Below, piece by piece: positions 56,008 through 64,000 of a DNA stretch of 64,000 nt (its first letter is position 1; the number at the start of each line of letters is the position of its first letter). The notes beneath the pieces are model-generated. The model was not told the DNA's origin. It did no database searches and saw only the letters and a program-made list of their open reading frames with translations. The stretch comes from RPRB01 sp035519675 (lineage in GTDB: Bacteria > Myxococcota > Myxococcia > Myxococcales > Myxococcaceae): contig DATIWB010000022.1 in assembly GCA_035519675.1 (NCBI GenBank), forward strand, positions 1-64,000. The letters run 5' to 3'. The position numbers and the translations under genes were made by a program.

Positions 56008-57995
56008 GCTTCGGCCACCAGCAGCGGCGGCCCGCGGAGCACCTCGTCGAGCAGTGCGCCCACGTCGAGCACCAGCACGGTGTGGTGGTGCCCGACCTCC
56101 GCTGCACCCGAGATGCCGGGCACCTGGCCCAGCCGCGGCCCGAGCGCCTGGGTCACCAGATCTCGCTGCCCGTGGAGCGCATCCACCACCAGCCCCAGGC
56201 GGCGCTCGGCCACGCCCACCACCACCAGGTACACCCCACCCTCGGTCCGCCTCGGCAGCCCGAAGGTCTCGGCAAGGGAGACGACGGAAATGCTCCGCCC
56301 CCGGACGGAGAGGACGCGCCGTCCGTTCTCCATCGTCCCCTCTCCATCGTGCGCCAGGACGTCGAGCACGCTGCTCAGGGGCACTGCGTAGACCCGCCCG
56401 CTCACTCCCACCAGCAGACCGCGCACGGTGGCCAGCGTCACCGGCAGCGTCACCCGGAAGGTGGTCCCCTCCCCCGGCCGGCTCTCGACGTCGATGACCC
56501 CGGAGAGGCCGGCGATGTTGGTCTTCACCACGTCCAGGCCCACCCCGCGGCCGGACATCGGGCTCACCGCCGAGGCGGTGGAGAAGCCGGGGCTGAAGAG
56601 CACCGCCTGCAGCTCTCGATCGCCCGCGGCACGCGCTCGCTCCTCGTCGAGCAACCCGCGCTGGATGGCGACCTCGCGCACCCGCGCCCAGTCCACCCCC
56701 CCGCCGTCGTCGGTCAAGGCGAGCACCACCCGAGCACCCAGCTGCTCGGCGGAGAGGAGGATGCGCCCCGCCCGCGCCTTGCCCCGGCCCTCGCGCAGCC
56801 CTGCCGGCTCGATGCCATGGTCGATGGCGTTCCGGACCAGGTGCACCAGCGGGTCGCTCAGCTCCTCCACCAGGCGCTTGTCGATCTGCACCTCTGCACC
56901 GGAGGTCTCGAGCACCACCTCCTTCCCCGCCTCGCGCGCCATCCGCCGGACCAGGCGCTGCATGCGGTCGAACAGCAGGCGGAGCGGGACCATCCGTGCC
57001 TGGAGCAGGCGGTCCTGGAGGATGTCCAGCCGGCGCACCAGCCGGCGGTGCTCCCGGAGCAGCTCCGCGGTCCAGGCCCGTGGCGAGAGCTCGCGCGCGT
57101 CCGACAGCCCGCGGATGGCCTCGCCGATCAGCCGCAGCTCGCCCACGTCGTCCATCAGCGCATCGAGGCGCGCGATGTCCACCCGGAGCGTGCGGGCCAC
57201 GGTGCCGGACTCCGCTCCCTCGAGCCGTCCGGCGCCCTCGGTCTCGGCGCCCGCCCGGCGCTCCTTCCGCACCGGCACCGGCCGGAGGTCGACCGGAACG
57301 CCTCCGAAGGCGAACCTCAGGCCCGGCTCGCCCGCGCCCGAGCCGACCAGGAGCACGAACGAGAGCACGTCGAGGCGGTCGCCCACCGGTCCGGGCAGGG
57401 TCGAGACCAGCTCGCCCACGCCGCGCAGCCGCGCCTTGAGCTGCTCCAGCTCGCGGTCGAACGTCTCCAGCGGGTATTCCACCCGCGCCGCCCAGACCAG
57501 CTCGCCGCGGCGGAGGGTCTCCCGCAGGCGGTGCTCCTCGAACTCGGTGAGCACCCGGCGCATCTGGGGAGCGAGTTCGAGGCGCTCCAGCGGGTCCTCG
57601 CCCATGCGCTCCGGGCCCTCGTCCATCGACGAGAGCCTCGCGGCCAGGGCCTGCGCCTCGTCCACTGCGCTCCCCGGCTCCTCCGCCAGACGCTGGAACA
57701 GCTCCACCGCCTCCAGCAGGAGGTCGAGCCGCGCCGGAGTGACCCGCGCCTTCCCCAGCCGGAACCGGTCGAGGAGGTCCTCCGCGGCGTGCGCCAGCTC
57801 CGCCAGCCGCTTCTGGCCGAAGGTGGCCGCGAGACCCTTGAGCGAATGCGCCTGGCGAAAGACCGAGTTCAGCACCTCGGGGTCCGGGTCGGCCGCGCAC
57901 TTTTCCAAGATGAGCAAGTTCCGACCCAGCGCCTCCGCGGTCTCGACGGCCTCGGACGAGAACTCTGCCGGGGGCCGGGCGCGGTCGGAGCTCAC
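56004..57995 (-). CDS. cheA: Chemosensory histidine kinase CheA
   Basis: 663 residues: Hpt domain with phosphorylated His50 in QAHSLKGLAATFG, a linker of about 120 residues with no clear P2 CheY-binding domain, dimerisation helices (about 265-345), HATPase with LVHLVRNAIDHG (about 383-394), LTDDGGGVD and GRGVGLDVVKTNI, and a C-terminal CheW-like domain (about 520-663). GTG start overlaps the cheY stop by 4 nt. No receptor, CheR or CheB gene nearby, so the input is elsewhere. Confidence 0.95.
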   Translation of the reverse strand: MSSDRARPPAEFSSEAVETAEALGRNLLILEKCAADPDPEVLNSVFRQAHSLKGLAATFGQKRLAELAHAAEDLLDRFRLGKARVTPARLDLLLEAVELFQRLAEEPGSAVDEAQALAARLSSMDEGPERMGEDPLERLELAPQMRRVLTEFEEHRLRETLRRGELVWAARVEYPLETFDRELEQLKARLRGVGELVSTLPGPVGDRLDVLSFVLLVGSGAGEPGLRFAFGGVPVDLRPVPVRKERRAGAETEGAGRLEGAESGTVARTLRVDIARLDALMDDVGELRLIGEAIRGLSDARELSPRAWTAELLREHRRLVRRLDILQDRLLQARMVPLRLLFDRMQRLVRRMAREAGKEVVLETSGAEVQIDKRLVEELSDPLVHLVRNAIDHGIEPAGLREGRGKARAGRILLSAEQLGARVVLALTDDGGGVDWARVREVAIQRGLLDEERARAAGDRELQAVLFSPGFSTASAVSPMSGRGVGLDVVKTNIAGLSGVIDVESRPGEGTTFRVTLPVTLATVRGLLVGVSGRVYAVPLSSVLDVLAHDGEGTMENGRRVLSVRGRSISVVSLAETFGLPRRTEGGVYLVVVGVAERRLGLVVDALHGQRDLVTQALGPRLGQVPGISGAAEVGHHHTVLVLDVGALLDEVLRGPPLLVAEA

Positions 57996-58366
57996 GCGAG
58001 GTTCAGGTAGCGCCGGACCAGCTGGGCCAGGTGGTCGGGCTGCAGCGGCTTGATCAGGAACTCGGAGGCTCCGAGCTGGATGCCGCGCTCGCGATCGTGC
58101 TGCCGACCCTCGCCGGTGACGATGATCAGCGGGGTCTCGCGGTAGTTCGGGTTCATCTTCACGAAGTTGATGAGCTCGAGCCCGTTGATGTCCGGCATGT
58201 TGATGTCGGTGATGATCAGGTCGAAGCGGAAGCGAGGGAGTAGCTTCAGCGCGTCGAAGCCGCTGCCCGCGCAGACGACCTCCGCACCCTCGATCTGCTC
58301 GATGGTCGCGGCGATGAACTCCCGCGACGCGGTCGAGTCCTCGACGATGAGAACCTTATACCCCAT
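57992..58366 (-). CDS. cheY: CheY-like response regulator, first gene of che operon
   Basis: 124 residues, receiver only: Glu9/Asp10, phosphoacceptor Asp54 (ITDINMPDINGLELI), Thr84 and Lys106 (LIKPL). Closer to classical CheY than the one at the end of the operon. Immediately upstream of cheA with a 4-nt overlap, so made in proportion to the kinase. Confidence 0.94.
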   Translation of the reverse strand: MGYKVLIVEDSTASREFIAATIEQIEGAEVVCAGSGFDALKLLPRFRFDLIITDINMPDINGLELINFVKMNPNYRETPLIIVTGEGRQHDRERGIQLGASEFLIKPLQPDHLAQLVRRYLNLA

Positions 58367-58413
58367 TCCCCGGCCGGATCTGCGAGCCTAGCAGGAAGCC
58401 GACGGCCGGGAAC

Positions 58414-58893
58414 TCACCGCGAAGGCCGGGCCGGGCCGTCCGCCAGCAGGGTGACCCGGGCGCCCCGGAACGCCGGGACGAACGCCTCGTCGAAGGCCGC
58501 GGTCCTGTCCGGGGTGGGCATGGCACCCCGGCCCGGCAGCTCGAGGGCCACGCTGTCCACCCGTGCACGGTTGAGCACGTCCGCGGCCTGGGAGAGCGCA
58601 CTCCTCAGAACACCGGGGTGGAGCGCCTCCCCCCCCGGCCCCAGGCCGAGCACCACCACCCGCGCCGGCCCGATGCGACCATTCGAGGGCAGGAGCAGCG
58701 ACTCGCCCCGGGCGCCCTTGAAGAACCCATCCACCAGAAGGCGCGAGAGCTGGCCGCAGAGCCGCCAGTCCACGTACCCCGCGGCCCCGGCGAGCGGCCG
58801 CTCGTCCTCGGGCACGAAGAGGCAGAGCGTGTCCACCGGGAGCGGATCCAGCGCGTCCAGTGTCAGCGGCACGGTGCTCACCGCGGCGCTCAT
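58414..58893 (-). CDS. Stand-alone M17 leucyl aminopeptidase N-terminal domain protein
   Basis: 159 residues resembling only the N-terminal macro-like domain of cytosol aminopeptidases (Peptidase_M17_N): DTLCLFVPEDERPLAG, LLPSNGRIGPARVVVLGLGPGGEALHPGVLRSAL and a C-terminal ALELPGRG...FRGARVTLL. The catalytic C-terminal M17 domain is absent and no remnant of it follows: the stop is 47 bp before cheY. It overlaps the nusB stop by 4 nt. Probably a binding or regulatory protein rather than a peptidase. Confidence 0.72.
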   Translation of the reverse strand: MSAAVSTVPLTLDALDPLPVDTLCLFVPEDERPLAGAAGYVDWRLCGQLSRLLVDGFFKGARGESLLLPSNGRIGPARVVVLGLGPGGEALHPGVLRSALSQAADVLNRARVDSVALELPGRGAMPTPDRTAAFDEAFVPAFRGARVTLLADGPARPSR

Positions 58894-59312
58894 GGCTGCT
58901 GCTCCACGTCGAGCGCGATGCGGTCCAGGAGCCCGTTGACGAAGGCCGAGGAGGCCTCGGTCCCGAACGCCTTGCCCAGCTCCACCGCCTCATTGAGCGT
59001 CACCTTCTTCGGGATGTCGGGCCGCCACTTCAGCTCGAACACCGCCAGCCGCAGCACGTTGCGATCGACCCGGGCCATCCGGTCCAGCCGCCAGTTGTGG
59101 CTGTGTTGCTCGATGAGCCCGTCGATCTCCTCGCGGTGCTCGACCACGCCCTGGACCAGCTCCAGCGCGAACCGCTGGGCCTCCGGATCCGGCGGCCCCT
59201 CGGGCTCGGCGTTCCAGGCGGTCTCCAGCGCGTCCTCCGGACGCAGGGCGCTCATCTCCATCTGGTAGAGCGCCTGGAGCGCACGCTCCCGGCCGGTGCG
59301 GCGTGCCCCCAT
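58890..59312 (-). CDS. nusB: Transcription antitermination protein NusB
   Basis: 140 residues, all-helical NusB: MGARRTGRERALQALYQME at the start, ARVDRNVLRLAVFEL in the middle and VTLNEAVELGKAFGTEASSAFVNGLLDRI near the end. Binds boxA with NusE to prevent termination in rRNA operons, such as the one at the left edge. Downstream of ribH with a 1-nt TGATG overlap, the widespread ribH-nusB arrangement. Confidence 0.97.
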   Translation of the reverse strand: MGARRTGRERALQALYQMEMSALRPEDALETAWNAEPEGPPDPEAQRFALELVQGVVEHREEIDGLIEQHSHNWRLDRMARVDRNVLRLAVFELKWRPDIPKKVTLNEAVELGKAFGTEASSAFVNGLLDRIALDVEQQP

Positions 59313-59797
59313 CAGCGCTTCTTTCCAACCTCCGCCATGCGGGCGTACAGATTCACCATCTCCAGGCAGGCCAGGGCGGCGTCCGCTCCCTTGTTGCCGG
59401 CCTTCACCCCGGCACGGTCGATGGCCTGCTCCAGGGTGTCGCAGGTGAGGACCCCGAAGCTGACCGCACAGGGGGCGGTGAGGGCGATCTGCCCGATGCC
59501 CTTGCTCACCTCGCCGGCGACGTAGTCGAAGTGCGGCGTTCCTCCGCGAATGACGCAACCCAGGGCGACCACGCCCGCATGCTGACCGCCCTCGGCGACC
59601 CGGCGGACCAGCCCCGGCAGCTCGAAGGTGCCCGGCACCCGGAACACGTCGATGTCGGCGTCGGCGACGCCGTGCCGGAGCAGCGCGTCCTGCGCGCCAT
59701 GGAGGAGCGCCTCGGTGATGAAGCTGTTGAAGCGCGACACGCAGAGCGCGAAGCGCCCCTGCGGCGGCGTGAGAAGACCCTCGATCACCCGTGCCAT
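59312..59797 (-). CDS. ribH: 6,7-dimethyl-8-ribityllumazine synthase
   Basis: Condenses the ribityl pyrimidine with dihydroxybutanone phosphate, the penultimate riboflavin step. 161 residues: CVSRFNSFITEALLHGA (about 19-35), VPGTFELPGLV, GCVIRGGTPHFDYVAGE and SFGVLTCDTLEQAIDRAG, all canonical. It begins 1 bp after ribBA. Confidence 0.97.
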   Translation of the reverse strand: MARVIEGLLTPPQGRFALCVSRFNSFITEALLHGAQDALLRHGVADADIDVFRVPGTFELPGLVRRVAEGGQHAGVVALGCVIRGGTPHFDYVAGEVSKGIGQIALTAPCAVSFGVLTCDTLEQAIDRAGVKAGNKGADAALACLEMVNLYARMAEVGKKR

Positions 59798-59798
59798 G

Positions 59799-60961
<1,163 letters not shown>

Positions 60962-60962
<1 letters not shown>

Positions 60963-61612
60963 CAGTCCAATCCGAACCCCGCGGCGCGGAGCATGTCCAC
61001 CGTCAGGGCACCCGGCCGGGTCGGTGCATGTGTGGCGTGGAGCCGGGCCACGTACTTTCCGATGACGTCTGCCTCGACGTTGTAGCACTCGCCGATCGCC
61101 CGCTGGCCGAGCGTGGTCCGCGCCTGCGTCTCGGGGATGAGCTGCACGCTGAACCGGTCGTCGCCCACGGTGTTGACGGTGAGGCTGACCCCGTCGAGCG
61201 TGACCGAGCCCTTCTCGATGAACAGCGGCGCGAGCTCGGGGGTGAGGCCGACCTCGAGGACCAGCGAGCCCCCCTCGTGCGTCCTGCTCAGCAGCGGCAG
61301 CACGCCATCGACGTGGCCCAGGACCAGATGCCCTCCCAGCCGGTCGGACAGGCGGAGGGCGCGCTCGAGGTTCACGGTGGACCCGCTGCGCAGCTCGCCG
61401 AGGGTGGTTCGCCGGAGGGTCTCCGGGGCAGCGTCGACCCGGAAGTGGTCTCCCTCACGCTCCACGACCGTGAGGCAGGCTCCGGAGACGGCGATCGACT
61501 CCCCGAGCGCGAACTCGCTTGCCCCGAGGGCGGTCCGGATCCAGAGGGTGGTCATGGGCCCGGGGAGGACGCGCTCCACGGTGCCCACGTCCTGCACCAG
61601 GCCAGTGAACAT
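60962..61612 (-). CDS. ribE: Riboflavin synthase, alpha type
   Basis: Dismutates two lumazines into riboflavin and the pyrimidine. 216 residues made of two homologous beta-barrels: MFTGLVQDVGTVERV at the start, VSGACLTVV, GGHLVLGHVDGV, then GVSLTVN in the second copy and NVEADVIGKYVARL near the end. First gene of the visible rib operon. Only 40 bp lie between it and the divergent peptidase gene: no room for an FMN riboswitch and no ribD. Confidence 0.95.
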
Positions 61613-61652
61613 GGTCGGGCCTCGCTTATAAGGCCCTCCGAGCAAACCCGCC

Positions 61653-63572
61653 ATGACCGAGACCAGCCCCGAGACCCTCCTCTCCGACACCCGCGCCGCC
61701 CTGGCCGCCGCCCGCTCCGAGTTGCAGACCCTGCTGGCGGTGAAGGGGCCACGCACCGAGGCCGACACGCTCGGCCCCTACCATCGCCTGCAGCTGGCGC
61801 TCTCCAACGCGGGACACCGCGCCGGGCTGCTGTCCGAGGTCCATCCGGACAAGCCGCTGCGCGAGGCCGCCGAGTCCGCGGTCCAGGAGCTCAGCGCGTA
61901 CGCCACCGAGCTGTCGCTGCACCGCGGCCTGTACGAGGCGCTGGCCTCGGTGAAGGTGGAAGGGCTCGGACCCGACACCCGGCGGTTCCTCGAGCACACC
62001 CTGCGCGACTTCCGCCGGGCCGGCGTGGACAAGGACGAGCCCACCCGGGCCCGCCTCAAGGAGCTCGCCGACCGGGCGGTGCGGCTGGGGCAGGACTTCG
62101 ACCGGGCGATCCGCGAGGACGTGCGGAGCGTGTCGCTGCGGCCCGAGCAGCTCGCCGGGCTCCCGGACGACTACCGCGCCAAGCACCTACCAGGGCCGGA
62201 CGGGAAGGTGGTCATCACCACCGACTACCCAGATCTCTTACCCTTCCGGACCTACGCCCACGACGGCGAGGCGCGGCGGCAGCTGTACCTGGAGAACACC
62301 TCGCGGGCGTACCCGGGGAACGAGAAGGTGCTGCGGGAGATCCTCGAGGTGCGGGCCGAGCAGGCGCGGCTCCTGGGGATGGCGTCCTGGGCGGACTACG
62401 TCACCGAGGACAAGATGTCGAAGTCGGGCAAGACGGTGGCCGAGTTCCTGGCCCGGGTGGCGGCGGTGAGCGAAGGCCCGGCGAAGCGGGACGTGGAGCG
62501 GCTGCTCCGCAGGAAACGGAAGGACCTGCCCTCCGCGACGCGGGTCGAGGACTGGGAGAAGGCCTACTACGAGGAGCGGGTGAAGCAGGAAGAGCTGAAC
62601 TTCGACTCGCAGTCGGTCCGGCCCTACTTCGAGTTCAACCGGGTGCGGGACGGGCTGCTCACCATCACCTCGCGTCTGTTCGGCATCCGCTACCTGAAGG
62701 TCGAGGACCCGGCCGCCTGGCACCCGAAGGTCGAGTCGTACGACGTCTTCCGAGGGGACGAGCGGCTCGGGCGCATCCACCTGGACCTGCATCCGCGGGC
62801 GGACAAGTACAAGCACGCGGCGCAGTTCCCGATCGTCTCCGGCGTCGCCGGGGTCCAGCTTCCCGAGGGCGCGCTGGTGTGCAACTTCGCCGACCCGGCG
62901 GTGCACAGCCCGGCCCTGCTCGATCACGACGACGTGGTGACCCTGTTCCACGAGTTCGGCCACCTGATGCACCACGTGCTCGGCGGCCAGCAGCGCTGGC
63001 TCGGCTTCTCCGGCGTGGCGACCGAGTGGGACTTCGTGGAGGCCCCCAGCCAGATGCTGGAGGAGTGGGCCTGGGACCCGGGGACGCTGGCCCTCTTCGC
63101 CCGTCACCTCGAGACCAACGAGCCCATCCCCGCCGAGCTGGTGCACCGGATGCGCGAGGCGAACGAGTTCGGCAAGGGCGCGCACACCCGGCACCAGGTC
63201 TTCTACGCCCAGCTGTCGCTCGCGCTGCACACCCAGCCGCCGGCGGACGTGGACATCACCCGGACGATGGTCGAGCTGCAGAAGCGCTACAGCCCCTTCC
63301 CCTACGTGGAGGGCACCCACTTCTTCGCCAGCTTCGGGCACCTCAACGGCTACTCGGCGATGTACTACACGTACCTCTGGTCACTGGTGATCGCCAAGGA
63401 CCTGCTCGGTGAATTCCAGCGGCACGGGCTCCTCGACGAGGCGACTGCGCGGCGGTACCGGGACACGGTGCTGGTCCCGGGCGGGAGCAAGGACGCGGCG
63501 GATCTGGTGAAGGAGTTCCTCGGCCGGGCCTACGGATTCGAGGCCTTCCAGGAATGGCTCGAGCGGACGTGA
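61653..63572 (+). CDS. M3-family oligopeptidase
   Basis: Cytoplasmic zinc metallopeptidase degrading short peptides, related to oligopeptidase A, Dcp and thimet oligopeptidase. 639 residues, mostly helical, with the zinc motif FHEFGHLMHHVL (HExxH, about 438-449) and the third ligand in FVEAPSQMLEEWAWD (about 468-482), plus HTRHQVFYAQLSLALH and the Tyr-rich YTYLWSLVIAKDL. ATG start; stop overlaps the acetyltransferase start (TGATG). Confidence 0.95.
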   Translation: MTETSPETLLSDTRAALAAARSELQTLLAVKGPRTEADTLGPYHRLQLALSNAGHRAGLLSEVHPDKPLREAAESAVQELSAYATELSLHRGLYEALASVKVEGLGPDTRRFLEHTLRDFRRAGVDKDEPTRARLKELADRAVRLGQDFDRAIREDVRSVSLRPEQLAGLPDDYRAKHLPGPDGKVVITTDYPDLLPFRTYAHDGEARRQLYLENTSRAYPGNEKVLREILEVRAEQARLLGMASWADYVTEDKMSKSGKTVAEFLARVAAVSEGPAKRDVERLLRRKRKDLPSATRVEDWEKAYYEERVKQEELNFDSQSVRPYFEFNRVRDGLLTITSRLFGIRYLKVEDPAAWHPKVESYDVFRGDERLGRIHLDLHPRADKYKHAAQFPIVSGVAGVQLPEGALVCNFADPAVHSPALLDHDDVVTLFHEFGHLMHHVLGGQQRWLGFSGVATEWDFVEAPSQMLEEWAWDPGTLALFARHLETNEPIPAELVHRMREANEFGKGAHTRHQVFYAQLSLALHTQPPADVDITRTMVELQKRYSPFPYVEGTHFFASFGHLNGYSAMYYTYLWSLVIAKDLLGEFQRHGLLDEATARRYRDTVLVPGGSKDAADLVKEFLGRAYGFEAFQEWLERT

Positions 63573-64000
63573 TGCACCTCACGCTCCGACCAGCGGTCGA
63601 CTCTGATTTCGAGGCCTGCCGGCGGACGTACTTCGCCGAGCACGGCTGGATCGACGAGCGCCTGAATCTCGCCAGGGACGGTCAGGAGGCGAACTTCAGG
63701 CGGCTCTGGACCGCATCCCAGGTCCGGATCATCCAGCTCGAGGGGACGAACGTGGGATGGCTGCAGACGGTACCGCGGGACGAGGAGTACTTCCTCGGCA
63801 CGCTGGTCATCGACGGCGCGTTCCAGCGAAGAGGCGTTGGCACGGAGGTCATGAAGCGCGTGCTCGAGGAGGGCGCCCGGCGGGGCCAGCCCGTGCGCCT
63901 GAGCGTGGTGAAGTTCAACCCCGCGCGAAGGCTCTACGAACGGCTCGGGTTCCAGGTCACCCACGAGGACGAGCACAAGGTCTACATGACCTCCACCCTG
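63572..64000 (+). CDS. GNAT-family N-acetyltransferase, 3' end outside the window
   Basis: Starts with an ATG overlapping the peptidase stop by 1 nt and stays open to the window edge for 143 codons. The product reads MHLTLRPAVDSDFEACRRTY at the start; the acetyl-CoA loop is FQRRGVGTEVMKRVLEEGARRG (about 86-107), after a beta-4 strand TLVIDGA, and NPARRLYERLGFQV forms the C-terminal motif. Only a few residues are probably missing. Acceptor substrate unknown; coupling to a peptidase hints at a shared transcript only. Confidence 0.88.
   Translation, partial: MHLTLRPAVDSDFEACRRTYFAEHGWIDERLNLARDGQEANFRRLWTASQVRIIQLEGTNVGWLQTVPRDEEYFLGTLVIDGAFQRRGVGTEVMKRVLEEGARRGQPVRLSVVKFNPARRLYERLGFQVTHEDEHKVYMTSTL

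Overview
The window is about 64 kb of very GC-rich bacterial chromosome from a Gram-negative organism. The 5' end of a 16S rRNA gene at the left edge, nearly complete lipid A/LPS and outer-membrane assembly gene sets, and abundant GTG/TTG starts point to Myxococcota. An Anaeromyxobacter-like member of the Cystobacterineae is my best guess. That placement is inference from recalled gene content and order, not from a database search.

Layout. (1) 1-960: start of an rRNA operon reading off the left edge, with two tandem promoters and a long leader. (2) 965-12487, mostly minus strand: gmk-yicC, then an LPS core/lipid A operon (msbA-like exporter, PHP-domain protein, waaA, two GT4 glycosyltransferases, lpxK, rfaE1, rfaE2) in which nearly every junction is a 4-nt start/stop overlap. 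A GT9 heptosyltransferase lies opposite. (3) 12505-16452, plus strand: lpxB, polyprenol-type GT2, marC, then a beta-lactamase-family lipoprotein. (4) 16525-31465, minus strand: prfB (with programmed frameshift), lysS, lolC/E-lolD, bamA, pntAA-pntAB-pntB, skp-lpxD-fabZ-lpxA-lpxI. This is the common bamA-skp-lpxD-fabZ-lpxA-lpxI block with a complete proton-translocating transhydrogenase inserted. (5) 31470-41387, minus strand: phoH, an ADOP-type permease, pgpH, a PAS histidine kinase, ybeY, lnt. (6) 41440-50932: a DUF4388 protein and a TPR/zinc-ribbon membrane protein; mazG fused to a VOC domain; rpsT; lptE-leuS; asnS. (7) 50959-54590: a secreted unknown coupled to an O-antigen-ligase-like protein, a DUF985 cupin, and a frameshifted secreted-protein gene. 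(8) 54617-58366: chemosensory operon cheY-cheA-cheW-cheW-cheY with no receptor, cheR or cheB here. (9) 58414-61612: stand-alone M17 N-terminal domain, nusB, ribH, ribBA (GTP cyclohydrolase II half looks degenerate), ribE. (10) 61653-64000: M3 oligopeptidase and a GNAT acetyltransferase cut by the right edge.

Together the genes cover lipid A synthesis (lpxA, lpxD, lpxI, lpxB, lpxK, waaA), heptose activation, core extension, export and assembly (MsbA-like, LptE, BamA, Skp, LolCDE, Lnt), set among translation, riboflavin and signalling genes. I see no phage, insertion sequence, CRISPR or tRNA. Nothing here is clearly a new multi-gene system. The most unusual items are domain-level: the enlarged LolC/E permease, the MazG-VOC fusion, the RibBA with a damaged second domain, the PHP protein embedded in the LPS operon and the lone M17 N-domain gene. 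Promoters written TTGACR-17/18 bp-TA recur upstream of several operons.
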